From CAIKZY01 sp044374195 (GTDB lineage Bacteria > Actinomycetota > Actinomycetes > S36-B12): DNA of 64,000 nt. Below the pieces are notes generated by a model. That model was not told where the DNA came from, did not search any database, and saw only the letters and a program-made list of their open reading frames with translations. Location of the stretch: NCBI GenBank assembly GCA_044374195.1, contig JBILOY010000012.1:10955-74954 (forward strand), written 5' to 3'. The translations under genes were made by a program, and so were the position numbers. Positions 7,270 to 15,734 of the stretch are shown piece by piece (within the stretch, counting starts at the first letter, position 1; each line of letters begins with the position of its first letter).

Positions 7270-7710
7270 TCCCAGGAGCTCAGGGAGCACCTCGGCGGGG
7301 AGGACGACCCGAGCGGGTCCGGCCACGTCGATGACCAACGCCTGGGCTCCATCGGTCAAGGCGGCCTCGGCCGCGGCCCGGGCTGGTACGGGTACCGGGC
7401 GAGCCTGAGGATTCCAGGCAGCCATGGAATCGAGTCCGGTGAAGGCCAAGAGGCCCTTCTCCCCTGCTGAGTTCACCATGGAGACGACAGCCATGTGACT
7501 GCTCTTGTCGGAGCCATCGTCGGCAATCTCGTCCGCCACCGCCATCACTGCTACGAGCAAGCGTGAATTGCCCAGAGCGCGGAGCATGTCCTGCTCGGAG
7601 TCACAACCGCCGCTCAGCAAAGCCCGCAGGACCGGATCAGCAGATCCATCGTCATCAGGCATCGCTGGACTGGCCAGACCGCGGCCACCACCTGGGCTGC
7701 TGGAGTCCAC
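7261..7710 (-). CDS. SseB-family protein
   Basis: A 149-residue protein of the SseB/DUF family regularly found beside infC in actinobacteria; its biochemical function is not established. The core LLVAVMAVADE, SSHMAVVSMVNSAGEKGLLAFTG and AQALVIDVAGPARVVLP matches the alpha/beta SseB N-terminal domain. I take the GTG at 7710, two bases after the hisG stop, which suggests re-initiation. An ATG 16 codons in (MPDDDGS) is an alternative, since neither has a good ribosome-binding site. It is the last gene of the long metK cluster; a strong hairpin begins at its stop codon. Confidence 0.8.
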   Translation of the reverse strand: MDSSSPGGGRGLASPAMPDDDGSADPVLRALLSGGCDSEQDMLRALGNSRLLVAVMAVADEIADDGSDKSSHMAVVSMVNSAGEKGLLAFTGLDSMAAWNPQARPVPVPARAAAEAALTDGAQALVIDVAGPARVVLPAEVLPELLGGL

Positions 7711-7712
7711 GG

Positions 7713-8558
7713 CTACAGGCGGCAGGCGTGGATGTCGGTGACGAGGATTCCACGGGCGCCGAGCTCATACAGTTCGTCCATCACCTGATGGACGTCACGC
7801 GCGGGAACCATCGCCCGCACAGCCGACCATGTGGGATCTCGGAGGGAGGAGACCGTCGGCGACTCGATGCCGGGCGTGATCGCACACGCGCGATCGAGTT
7901 CGGCCGTGAGAATGTCGTAGTCAACGAGTACGTAGGAGCGCGCCACCATCACGCCATTGAGCCGGCGCAGGAAGGTCTCGATCGCCGGATTGGTCTCGGC
8001 GCCTGTGCGACGGACGACCGTAGCCTCCGACACGAGAATCGGCTCTCCCAGGATCTCAAGGCCGGCCTTTTTCAAGGTACTGCCGGTTGCCACAACGTCG
8101 GCGATGGCGTCGGCCACCCCGAGTGCAATGGCATTCTCGACGGCTCCATCGAGCTTCACGACACGAGCGGTGATGCCATGCTCCACGAGCCAGGCCTCCA
8201 AAAGGCCCGCGTACGACGTGGCAATGCGGATACCGTTCAGGTCGGAGATGGTCAGACGAGCACCGCTCGGAGCTGCGAACCGGAAGGTAGACGGAGCGAA
8301 TCCCAGAGGCAACATTTCCGAGGCCATCGCACCAGAGTCCAGGAGCATGTCACGACCGGTGATTCCGAGATCGAGGGTGCCCTCGCCGACATAAATGGCG
8401 ATATCGCGAGGACGCAGGAAGAAGAACTCGACGTCGTTCTCGGGGTCATTGACCACGAGATCGCGCGTTGACGCCGAACGGATGTATCCGGCTTCCAAGA
8501 GCATGCTGCGAGCAGGCTCAGCCAATTGACCCTTGTTGGGGACGGCAACGCGAAGCAT
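7713..8558 (-). CDS. hisG: ATP phosphoribosyltransferase (long form)
   Basis: First enzyme of histidine synthesis: ATP plus PRPP gives phosphoribosyl-ATP. Its 281 residues and C-terminal ACT-like domain identify the long, feedback-inhibited HisG that needs no HisZ. Landmarks are the start MLRVAVPNKGQLAEPA, GITGRDML, and the PRPP-binding VVATGSTLKKAGLEI near residue 155. The C-terminal 70 residues (MVPARDVHQVMDELYELGARGILVTDIHACRL) form the regulatory domain. The ATG follows CGGAGGATTC. It sits twelve bases after hisE, the enzyme for the next step. Confidence 0.97.
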   Translation of the reverse strand: MLRVAVPNKGQLAEPARSMLLEAGYIRSASTRDLVVNDPENDVEFFFLRPRDIAIYVGEGTLDLGITGRDMLLDSGAMASEMLPLGFAPSTFRFAAPSGARLTISDLNGIRIATSYAGLLEAWLVEHGITARVVKLDGAVENAIALGVADAIADVVATGSTLKKAGLEILGEPILVSEATVVRRTGAETNPAIETFLRRLNGVMVARSYVLVDYDILTAELDRACAITPGIESPTVSSLRDPTWSAVRAMVPARDVHQVMDELYELGARGILVTDIHACRL

Positions 8559-8569
8559 GAATCCTCCGA

Positions 8570-8833
8570 CTAGAGACGGCGATAGACGTCATCGAGGCTC
8601 ACCGAGGAGGCGAGCATGAGCACCTGGACGTTGTACAGAAGTTGCGCAATCTCTTCGGCCGCGCGCTCCTTGCTCTCGAACTCGGCAGCCATCCACGACT
8701 CAGCTGCTTCCTCGACAACCTTCTTTCCCACGGCGTGAACACCTTGGGCCAATAGCTTCACGGTCCCAGAATCTGGATCCTCGTGGGAGGTCTTGCGCAC
8801 CAGCTCGCTGTAGAGCTCATCAAAGGTCTTCAC
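8570..8833 (-). CDS. hisE: Phosphoribosyl-ATP pyrophosphatase
   Basis: Second step of histidine synthesis, hydrolysing phosphoribosyl-ATP to phosphoribosyl-AMP and pyrophosphate. A single-domain 87-residue protein of the all-alpha NTP pyrophosphohydrolase fold, with metal-binding acidic residues in VVEEAAESWMAA and RAAEEIAQLLYNVQVLM. The start is a GTG at 8833. It is placed between ribH and hisG, as in other actinobacteria. HisI (the next step) is not in the window. Confidence 0.96.
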   Translation of the reverse strand: MKTFDELYSELVRKTSHEDPDSGTVKLLAQGVHAVGKKVVEEAAESWMAAEFESKERAAEEIAQLLYNVQVLMLASSVSLDDVYRRL

Positions 8834-8842
8834 GGGTCAAGC

Positions 8843-9316
8843 CTAGGGGGTACGGAGATCCCCGAGCGTGACAGCCGTGGTGATCGCCGCCCAGGTGGCC
8901 TCTGCTCCCTTGTCCTCGACAGAGCCGGACAGGCCCGCGCGATCGAGAGCCTGCTTCTCGGTGTCACAGGTCAACAGGCCAAAACCCACCGGCACTCCCG
9001 TGTCCAGTGCCACGCGCAAGAGGCCGGTGGTTGCTGCATCACTGACAAATTCGAAGTGCGGGGTATCGCCCCGAATGATCACGCCCAGCGCAATAACGGC
9101 ATCGAAATCACCGCGCCCACAGGCTTGGGCCACGATCGGGAGTTCGAACGACCCGGCCACCCGAATCAGCGTCGCCTCTACCCCCGCCTCTGCACAGGCA
9201 CGCGATGCCCCATCGATGAGGCCATTCATGACTCTCTCATGCCAGGTGGACGCGATGATGGCCACGCGAAGACCACTCCCGTCAGCCTTGAGGAGGCTAG
9301 CTCCTGCCCCGCTCAC
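8843..9316 (-). CDS. ribH: 6,7-dimethyl-8-ribityllumazine synthase
   Basis: Penultimate enzyme of riboflavin synthesis, condensing 5-amino-6-ribitylaminouracil with dihydroxybutanone phosphate; usually an icosahedral or pentameric assembly. Its 157 residues carry VAIIASTWHERVMNGL, the substrate loop VAGSFELPIVAQA, ALGVIIRGDTPHFEFV and PVGFGLLTCDTEKQA. The GTG start overlaps the ribBA stop by four bases. It is the last rib gene in the block ribD-ribE-ribBA-ribH. Confidence 0.97.
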   Translation of the reverse strand: MSGAGASLLKADGSGLRVAIIASTWHERVMNGLIDGASRACAEAGVEATLIRVAGSFELPIVAQACGRGDFDAVIALGVIIRGDTPHFEFVSDAATTGLLRVALDTGVPVGFGLLTCDTEKQALDRAGLSGSVEDKGAEATWAAITTAVTLGDLRTP

Positions 9317-10626
9317 GAGGATTCCGTAAGGTCGTGGCCCATGCGAGTGACCTTCGTGCTCAAGTACTCGGCGTTGTGGCTGTTGGCCGCGACCACAAGC
9401 GGCACACGCTCGACAATCGAGAGGCCATACCCCTCGAGACCAGCACGCTTCGCGGGATTGTTCGTCAGCAGGCGCATGGATTTCACGCCGAGATCAGCGA
9501 GGATCTGGGCTCCCGTGCCATAGTCACGGGCATCAGCAGGAAGGCCCAAATCAAGGTTCGCGTCAACGGTATCGCGGCCGGTGTCCTGAAGACTGTAGGC
9601 GCGAATCTTGTCGAGCAGACCGATGCCACGGCCTTCGTGACCCTTGATGTAGAGCACGACGCCACGGCCCTCGTCGGCGATAGTGCGCATCGCATTGTGC
9701 AATTGCGGGCCGCAGTCGCACCGGAGCGATCCGAAGATGTCACCGGTGAGGCACTCAGAATGCACCCTCACGAGAACGTTCTCGCCCTCGCCAATATCGC
9801 CACGAACAAGGGCAACATGCTCACAATCGTCGACGATACTGCGGAAGGCATAGACGGTGAAGTCGCCGTACTCGGTCGGCAGGGTTGCTTGGGCCACTCG
9901 CACAACCTGAGTCTCGACGCGCCGGCGGTAACGAATCATGTCGGCAATCGAGACCAGCAAGATGCCGTGCTCATCGCAGAATGCGCGGCAGTCGGCCGCA
10001 TTCATCATCGTGCCGTCATCGTTGACCATCTCGCAGAGCGCACCTGCCGGCGACAGCCCTGCCATCCGCGAGAGGTCCACAGCAGCCTCGGTGTGCCCTG
10101 GCCTACGCAGCACGCCGCCAGGCACTGCCCTCAGCGGCATGACGTGACCGGGGCGAGTGAGATCGCGAGGGTCGGTGGCCGAATCGGCGAGAACGTTAAT
10201 GGTGTGGGCGCGATCCTCAGCCGAGATTCCGGTGCTCGCGACATCACGCGCATCGACAGACAAGGAGTAAGCGGTTCCCTTGCGGTCCTCGTTAACGGCA
10301 GTCATCGGAGGCAGTCCGAGACGATCGAGCACCTCGCCTTCCATGCCCACGCAGATGAAGCCTGACGTGTAACGAATCATGAACGCGCACAGCTGAGCAT
10401 TCGCCGCGGATGCGGCGAATATCATGTCGCCCTCATTCTCGCGATCCTCGTCGTCGACAACAACGACGGCTTGCCCCGCCTTGATCGCGGCAATGGCGTC
10501 CTCAATCGAGTCGAGTCGAATGCCATCAGTCGAACGCGCAGTCGCAGAAGAGTGCTTGAGCTCTGCAGGCTTCGGAGGAACGACTGTGTCACCCTCGTAC
10601 ATCTCGTCAGCGGGTATCACGGGCAC
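9313..10626 (-). CDS. ribBA: Bifunctional DHBP synthase / GTP cyclohydrolase II
   Basis: Supplies both precursors of riboflavin. The N-terminal ~215 residues are 3,4-dihydroxy-2-butanone-4-phosphate synthase (DDEDRENEGDM near 60, RPGHTEAAVDLSRMAG near 180). The C-terminal half is GTP cyclohydrolase II, with zinc-binding cysteines in SECLTGDIFGSLRCDCGPQL, GHEGRGIGL and GRDTVDANLDLG. The GTG at 10626 overlaps ribE by 20 bases. The ATG at 10602, four bases after the ribE stop, is an equally plausible start and would shorten the protein by eight residues; neither has a clear Shine-Dalgarno. Confidence 0.96.
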   Translation of the reverse strand: MPVIPADEMYEGDTVVPPKPAELKHSSATARSTDGIRLDSIEDAIAAIKAGQAVVVVDDEDRENEGDMIFAASAANAQLCAFMIRYTSGFICVGMEGEVLDRLGLPPMTAVNEDRKGTAYSLSVDARDVASTGISAEDRAHTINVLADSATDPRDLTRPGHVMPLRAVPGGVLRRPGHTEAAVDLSRMAGLSPAGALCEMVNDDGTMMNAADCRAFCDEHGILLVSIADMIRYRRRVETQVVRVAQATLPTEYGDFTVYAFRSIVDDCEHVALVRGDIGEGENVLVRVHSECLTGDIFGSLRCDCGPQLHNAMRTIADEGRGVVLYIKGHEGRGIGLLDKIRAYSLQDTGRDTVDANLDLGLPADARDYGTGAQILADLGVKSMRLLTNNPAKRAGLEGYGLSIVERVPLVVAANSHNAEYLSTKVTRMGHDLTESS

Positions 10627-11212
10627 TCCATTGCATCAGGCGCTCGACATATTTCGCGATCGCATCTACTTCGAGGTTAACGATGTCACCGACGGCGCGC
10701 GAGCCGAGAGTCGTGGCCGAGAGAGTCTCAGGAATCAGGGAGACAGAAAAGAAGTCGTCACCTGCCTCTACGACAGTAAGTGAAACGCCGTCGACAGTGA
10801 TGGAGCCCTTCTCGACGACATACCGGGCAAGCTCGGCCGGCAGAGAGAACCTCACGAGAGTCCAGTTGTCGGATGGGCTGATGGAGTGAACTTCTGCAGT
10901 GCCATCCACATGACCCTGAACCAGATGCCCCCCGATTCGGGCATCTAGCCGTGCCGCGCGCTCAAGGTTCACCGCATCGCCAGCAGCAAGGGCGCCGAGT
11001 GAACTTCGGCTCAGCGTCTCGCGCATGACATCGGCAGTGAAGGAGTCGGACTCCTGGCCCACCACCGTCAGGCACACGCCATTGACCGCGATGGAGTCTC
11101 CGTGGCGGGCATCGGAGGTCACGAGCGGCCCACTCACGGTCATTCGCACGGAATCGCTCAGTTCATCGATGCGCACTACCGTGCCGCGCTCCTCGACGAG
11201 TCCGGTGAACAA
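10607..11212 (-). CDS. ribE: Riboflavin synthase alpha chain
   Basis: Catalyses the final dismutation of two lumazine molecules to riboflavin. The 201-residue protein shows the internal duplication of two lumazine-binding barrels, each with a characteristic signature: MFTGLVEERGTV with NGVCLTVV in the first, GGHLVQGHVDGTAEV with DGVSLTVVEAGDDFF in the second. It sits 12 bases downstream of ribD and overlaps ribBA. No FMN riboswitch is visible in front of it or of any other rib gene here. Confidence 0.97.
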   Translation of the reverse strand: MFTGLVEERGTVVRIDELSDSVRMTVSGPLVTSDARHGDSIAVNGVCLTVVGQESDSFTADVMRETLSRSSLGALAAGDAVNLERAARLDARIGGHLVQGHVDGTAEVHSISPSDNWTLVRFSLPAELARYVVEKGSITVDGVSLTVVEAGDDFFSVSLIPETLSATTLGSRAVGDIVNLEVDAIAKYVERLMQWSARDTR

Positions 11213-11224
11213 TGCGCCTCTTCC

Positions 11225-12220
11225 TTAGGCCCCGCGGGAAGCGGGGACTCCGATAATGCGCACATCCTCCCCCATAAGGTCAACACTGGTGACATCGAGG
11301 GCTATCGGCCAGGAAAGTCCACTCAAAGCCGCCGTGCCCGTGCCGACGAGAATCGGCGCGACGAACCACTGAACTTCGTCGATCACTCCGGCTTCCAGAT
11401 AGGCAGAGGCGACTGTCGGGCCTCCCTCAAGCAAGAGCCGCTGGATGCCCCGTTCAGCGAGATGAGCCAGGGCAAGGCGTGGGTCTTTCTCCTCAATCAC
11501 GAGCAACTGTGACTCACCGCCTCTAATCCGGGCACCCTCGGGAATTGGCGAAGATCCCAGGACGACACGAACAGGCTGTGAGGTCACCTCAAAGCCTCGA
11601 ACGCTCAGTTGAGGGTCATCGGCCATCACTGTGCCCGAGCCCACGGCAATGGCATCGACCTGAGCCCGCAATCTATGCACGCTGGACTGGGCATCTGGCC
11701 CGGTGAGGATCAGTCGCTCAGCGAGCGAGGAGTCGACCTTGCCATCGAGGCTTCCGGCCAGTTTGAGCGTGACGTGAGGGCGGTGATTAAGCTTCATGAA
11801 CGACCAGTCGGCATTAATTGCCTCGGCCTCCCTCTGCAAAACGCCGTCGATCACCTCTACCCCTGCGGAACGCAGCCGATCTGCGCCACCTGATGCCGCA
11901 GGCGTGGGATCTGCCATCGCGAACACCACCCTCGTGATGCCTGACTCGATAAGTGCATCAGCACATGGACCGGTTCTGCCAGTGTGGGCGCACGGCTCCA
12001 AGGTCACCACGGCAGTGGCACCCGCCGGGCTTTCGCTGCACGAGCTCAGCGCCTCACTCTCTGCATGGGGGGTTCCGACACCACGATGTTGCCCGACGCC
12101 GATCACCCGCGAATCCTTGACGAGGAGACAACCGACGCGCGGGTTGACTCCGCGAGGAGCGCCATCGCGAACAGCTGCATCAAGCGCTGCTCGCATATAC
12201 GACTCCCACTCGCTACTCAC
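11225..12220 (-). CDS. ribD: Riboflavin-specific deaminase/reductase
   Basis: Two consecutive steps of riboflavin synthesis in one 331-residue protein. The N-terminal zinc deaminase domain has the cytidine-deaminase signature (HAESEALSSC, then TLEPCAHTGRTGPCADAL near 75-92). The C-terminal domain is the NADPH-dependent reductase of the dihydrofolate-reductase fold (VTLKLAGSLDGKVD, LLLEGGPTVASAYLEAGVIDE). Its start codon lies inside the rpe stop (4-base overlap), so it is coupled to rpe rather than having its own leader. Confidence 0.96.
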   Translation of the reverse strand: MSSEWESYMRAALDAAVRDGAPRGVNPRVGCLLVKDSRVIGVGQHRGVGTPHAESEALSSCSESPAGATAVVTLEPCAHTGRTGPCADALIESGITRVVFAMADPTPAASGGADRLRSAGVEVIDGVLQREAEAINADWSFMKLNHRPHVTLKLAGSLDGKVDSSLAERLILTGPDAQSSVHRLRAQVDAIAVGSGTVMADDPQLSVRGFEVTSQPVRVVLGSSPIPEGARIRGGESQLLVIEEKDPRLALAHLAERGIQRLLLEGGPTVASAYLEAGVIDEVQWFVAPILVGTGTAALSGLSWPIALDVTSVDLMGEDVRIIGVPASRGA

Positions 12221-12885
12221 TGTGAGGCCGCCGCCTCCGCGAGCGCGCGCAAGCTAGTCACCATCGCCGCGGGATCAGGCGCTCGGTAAACAGCGGAGCC
12301 GGCAACGAAGACGTTTGCCCCCGCCTCGGCGGCAATCTCAATAGTGCGCGCATCGATACCGCCGTCGACCTGTACCCAGATATCGAGACCCGAGGAGTCG
12401 GCAATACGACGGGCCTCGGACACCTTCCCCATCATGTCCGCCATGAACGACTGGCCACCGAAACCGGGCTCGACGGTCATGATCAAGATCATGTCCAGTT
12501 CACGGGCAATGTCGCGCACGGATTCAATCGATGTTCCCGGCTTGATGGCTGCAGCCGCTCGCGCGCCCGCTGCCCGAAGATCACGAGCAAGAGTGACGGG
12601 GTTTCGTGCGGCCTCGATGTGGAAGGTGACGCTCTTAGCTCCGGCTTCCGCATACGCAGGTGCCCAACGGTCGGGATCATCAATCATGAGGTGGCAGTCC
12701 GCGGGAATGCTCACTGACGCGAGCAGGCTTTCCACCACCGGCAATCCCAGCGTGAGATTCGGAACGAAGTGGTTGTCCATGACATCGAGGTGAACCCAGT
12801 CGGCTGCGGACTCGATACGACGGACCTCAGCCGCAAGATCCGACAGGTCAGCGTTGAGGATGCTCGGCGATATCTGGATACCCAC
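12217..12885 (-). CDS. rpe: Ribulose-phosphate 3-epimerase
   Basis: Interconverts ribulose 5-phosphate and xylulose 5-phosphate in the pentose phosphate pathway. Ribulose 5-phosphate is also the substrate of the RibB half of RibBA, a metabolic link to its downstream neighbours. A TIM barrel of 222 residues with ISPSILNADLSDL, HLDVMDNHFVPNLTLG, HLMIDDP, MTVEPGFGGQSFM and QVDGGI. The start is a GTG at 12885, nine bases after rsmB. Confidence 0.97.
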   Translation of the reverse strand: MGIQISPSILNADLSDLAAEVRRIESAADWVHLDVMDNHFVPNLTLGLPVVESLLASVSIPADCHLMIDDPDRWAPAYAEAGAKSVTFHIEAARNPVTLARDLRAAGARAAAAIKPGTSIESVRDIARELDMILIMTVEPGFGGQSFMADMMGKVSEARRIADSSGLDIWVQVDGGIDARTIEIAAEAGANVFVAGSAVYRAPDPAAMVTSLRALAEAAASQ

Positions 12886-12894
12886 GGCAACAGG

Positions 12895-14247
12895 TTACTG
12901 CTTGCGCAGGATCGCGAGGAACATTGCATCGGTGCCGTGGCGGTGCGGCCACAGTTGAACCGCAGGGCCTTCGCCGCAATCAGTGACCTCATGCAGAAGA
13001 GGTCGCGCATCCTCCTGCACAACGTCACTTCGCTTGCGGAGGACGTCAGAGACCACGAATTCGGTCTCGGCCAGGTGAGGTGAACAGGTCACATAACCGA
13101 TGACTCCCCCGGGCCTCGTCGCGTCGATGGCGGCATTCAGTAACTGACGTTGAATGGGTGCCAGTGCGGCGAGATCCTCTGGGGTGCGGCGCCAACGTGA
13201 CTCAGGCCGTCGACGGAGAGCGCCGAGTCCGGTACATGGGACGTCGACGAGCACACGATCGAAGAGCTGAGCACCCCAGGGTCGGGCAGCAGCATCGCCG
13301 GTGATCACGTGCGAACGAGAACTGTGCAGGGAGTGCGCAACTAGGTCAGCACGGTGACGGTGCTGCTCGACTGCCGTCAGCTCCGCACCACGTTCAAGTG
13401 CAATTCCCTCAAGGATTGCCGCCTTGCCACCTGGCCCCGCACACATGTCGAGCCAGGCCGTCTCGGAGCCGGTAATCGCTGCGCGCGTCAACGCGAGTGC
13501 AACCAACTGGCTTCCTTCGTCCTGCACTCCGATAACACCGCTTCGCACATCCGCGAGATCTCCCGGCGCACCCTTGGTGAGTACGCCAGCCAGAGGCGAA
13601 AGCATCGCGGGCTCAATGTCGTCCATGTCCAGAAGCTCATCGACCGAGATGCGGCCGGGCCGCGCCACCAGCACGGGCCGCGCAGGAGTGTTATCTGCCT
13701 CGAGCAGCGCAGCGAGTTCAGATCGCCTGGTACCCAACGAGTCGGCAAGGGCGCGAGCCACCCACTCAGGATGAGACGTGCGCGCCGCCAGCGATCGAAG
13801 ATCGTCGCCGTCGAGCTTAAGTTCGGCCTGCCATTGCTCCGTGTCCAGGGCAATGACCTTGCGCAGAACCGCATTCACGAAGCCTGCTCGTCCCTTGGCA
13901 CCTCCTGGCTCACCCGCATCGCGGGCAAGTTCACAGGAGGTGTCGACTGCCGCATGATCCGGGACACGCATGTCCAGAATTTGATGGGCACCCATGCGCA
14001 TGATGTCCTTGAGATCGTTCTGAACGTCGTTCCAGTCTCGCGAGATACATGATGCGAGGACTAGGTCGTACCAGCCTTGCAGCCTTAGCGTGCCGAAGGC
14101 GACTTCGGTAGTGAACGCGGCGTCCTTGCCGACCAAATCGAAATCCGCCAGAACGCTGGTGGCCGAAATATTTGCGTAGGCTCCGTTCGAACGCACGTCG
14201 CGCAGAATCTGCAGTGCCGCCCTTCGAGGTGCATCAACACGGCTCAT
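12895..14247 (-). CDS. rsmB: 16S rRNA m5C967 methyltransferase
   Basis: SAM-dependent cytosine-C5 rRNA methyltransferase (RsmB/Fmu), 450 residues. The N-terminal ~150 residues are the NusB-like RNA-binding domain. The C-terminal Rossmann domain has the SAM motif DMCAGPGGKAAILEG and both conserved cysteines of m5C RNA methyltransferases, in VDVPCTGLGALRRRPESRW and YVTCSPHLAETE. The ATG overlaps the fmt stop by four bases. Its cofactor is made by MetK, encoded at the head of the same cluster. Confidence 0.96.
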   Translation of the reverse strand: MSRVDAPRRAALQILRDVRSNGAYANISATSVLADFDLVGKDAAFTTEVAFGTLRLQGWYDLVLASCISRDWNDVQNDLKDIMRMGAHQILDMRVPDHAAVDTSCELARDAGEPGGAKGRAGFVNAVLRKVIALDTEQWQAELKLDGDDLRSLAARTSHPEWVARALADSLGTRRSELAALLEADNTPARPVLVARPGRISVDELLDMDDIEPAMLSPLAGVLTKGAPGDLADVRSGVIGVQDEGSQLVALALTRAAITGSETAWLDMCAGPGGKAAILEGIALERGAELTAVEQHRHRADLVAHSLHSSRSHVITGDAAARPWGAQLFDRVLVDVPCTGLGALRRRPESRWRRTPEDLAALAPIQRQLLNAAIDATRPGGVIGYVTCSPHLAETEFVVSDVLRKRSDVVQEDARPLLHEVTDCGEGPAVQLWPHRHGTDAMFLAILRKQ

Positions 14248-15170
14248 ACGAACACCGCATTTTCGGCAAGCCGCATGCCGCGAGCCCAGTCGGCTGCCGA
14301 CATGGCTCGCTTGCCGGTGGCCTGCACTTCGCCGAGCCGTACGGGGAAGCTTGCGGTGCCGACGAGGACAGCAGTCTTGGAGACACTGATTCGACCGATC
14401 GGCAGCGGCTCCAACTCGGTACAGATTCGAATAGGGCCGATCTTCACGCGATCCCCTTCAAGGGTTGTCCAGGCTCCTGGCGTCGGCGTACATGCCCGGA
14501 TGAGTCGATCAATGCCGATGGCGGGCTCATTCCACGTCACGCGAGCATCGTCAACAGTGACTTTGGGCGCGTACGACACGCCACTCCCGATTTGCGGCGC
14601 GGCAACGAGAGTTCCCTCTTCGAGAGCGTCAAGAGTGGACACCAACAGCCCTGCGCCTGCGTGAGCAAGGCGGTTGAGAAGTTCACCGGCCGTGTCGGAA
14701 ACTGAAATCAGCTCAGTCATCGTCCCGAGGATTGGGCCAGTGTCCATTCCCTCGTCGAGCACGAACGTTGTGGCACCCGAAATTTCATCGCCATGGCGGA
14801 TCGCGGACTGCACCGGAGCCGCACCTCGCCAAGCAGGCAGCAACGAGAAGTGGAGATTCACCCACCCGTGGTCCGGAACTGCAAGAACAGGAGCCGGAAT
14901 AAGATTTCCATAGGCAACCACAGGACAGCAGTCCGGTGCGAGGCTGCTCAGCTCGGACAGGAATTCAGATGAACGCGCTGACTCAGGCTGCATGAGACGC
15001 AAGTCGAGTTCATGGGCTAGTTCGGCTACCGCACAGCGCGCGATGCCACGACCACGACCGCGCTCAGCATCCGGACGCGTGACGACACCCACGATTTCGT
15101 GACGAGAACTCAAGAGGGCCCGCAAGCTGATGGCTGCGACATCCGGCGTGCCGGCAAAGACCAGGCGCAC
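14244..15170 (-). CDS. fmt: Methionyl-tRNA formyltransferase
   Basis: Formylates initiator Met-tRNA with 10-formyl-tetrahydrofolate. Its 308 residues contain MRLVFAGTPDVAAISLRALL, the catalytic region WVNLHFSLLPAWRGAAPVQSAI with N, H and the SLLPxxRG loop, and the C-terminal OB-fold domain that binds tRNA. The start is a GTG at 15170, three bases after def. Formylation and deformylation enzymes are therefore co-transcribed. Confidence 0.97.
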   Translation of the reverse strand: MRLVFAGTPDVAAISLRALLSSRHEIVGVVTRPDAERGRGRGIARCAVAELAHELDLRLMQPESARSSEFLSELSSLAPDCCPVVAYGNLIPAPVLAVPDHGWVNLHFSLLPAWRGAAPVQSAIRHGDEISGATTFVLDEGMDTGPILGTMTELISVSDTAGELLNRLAHAGAGLLVSTLDALEEGTLVAAPQIGSGVSYAPKVTVDDARVTWNEPAIGIDRLIRACTPTPGAWTTLEGDRVKIGPIRICTELEPLPIGRISVSKTAVLVGTASFPVRLGEVQATGKRAMSAADWARGMRLAENAVFV

Positions 15171-15173
15171 AGG

Positions 15174-15719
15174 CTAGAGCCAACCTGAGGTGATGCCATG
15201 GGGACTGAACTCGATCTTCGGTGCATGATCGCCGAACCAATCGGTCGCACGGATGACCTTCATCGCCTGTTTGCGGGCCTCAGCATCGAGTCGATCGATG
15301 AAGATGATTCCGTCAAGATGATCTGTCTCGTGCTGGACACAACGGGCCATGAGATCCGAGCCTTCAATCACCACGGGTTCTCCGTGCATGTTCATTCCGC
15401 GCGCCACGACACGAGTCGCGCGAGGAGTATCGAAGGACAGGCCAGGCAACGAGAGACAGCCCTCTTCGCCATCCTCGAACTCCTCAGAGAGGCTGAGCTC
15501 GGGATTGCATAGGTGACCGAGTTCGTCATCCACCCAATAAGTGAAGACCCTCAGAGAGACACCGATCTGAGGAGCGGCAAGGCCTGCGCCGGGTGCATGC
15601 TGCATGGTCTCAGTGAGATCCTTCACCAGCTTGCGAAGTTCCTTGTCGAAGGTCGTCACCGGAGCCGCAGGCGTGCGGAGAACGGGATCACCGAAGATCC
15701 GGATCGGTTGGACGGCCAT
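15174..15719 (-). CDS. def: Peptide deformylase
   Basis: Metalloenzyme that removes the formyl group from nascent N-termini. All three deformylase motifs are present in its 181 residues: GAGLAAPQIGV (motif 1), EEGCLSLPG with the metal-ligand Cys (motif 2), and QHETDHLDGIIFIDRL, the HExxH metal/general-base motif (motif 3). It is located between priA and fmt, with 15- and 3-base gaps. Confidence 0.97.
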   Translation of the reverse strand: MAVQPIRIFGDPVLRTPAAPVTTFDKELRKLVKDLTETMQHAPGAGLAAPQIGVSLRVFTYWVDDELGHLCNPELSLSEEFEDGEEGCLSLPGLSFDTPRATRVVARGMNMHGEPVVIEGSDLMARCVQHETDHLDGIIFIDRLDAEARKQAMKVIRATDWFGDHAPKIEFSPHGITSGWL

Positions 15720-15734
15720 GGCGCAAGTCTAGGG

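Noticed and set aside
9334..10365. A 343-codon plus-strand open frame opposite ribBA
   Set aside because: Antisense shadow of ribBA; no recognisable domain and no start signals.
10607..12894. FMN riboswitch in front of a rib gene
   Set aside because: ribD, ribE, ribBA and ribH overlap or are 12 bases apart at most, leaving no room for an aptamer, and I saw no conserved FMN-aptamer segments.
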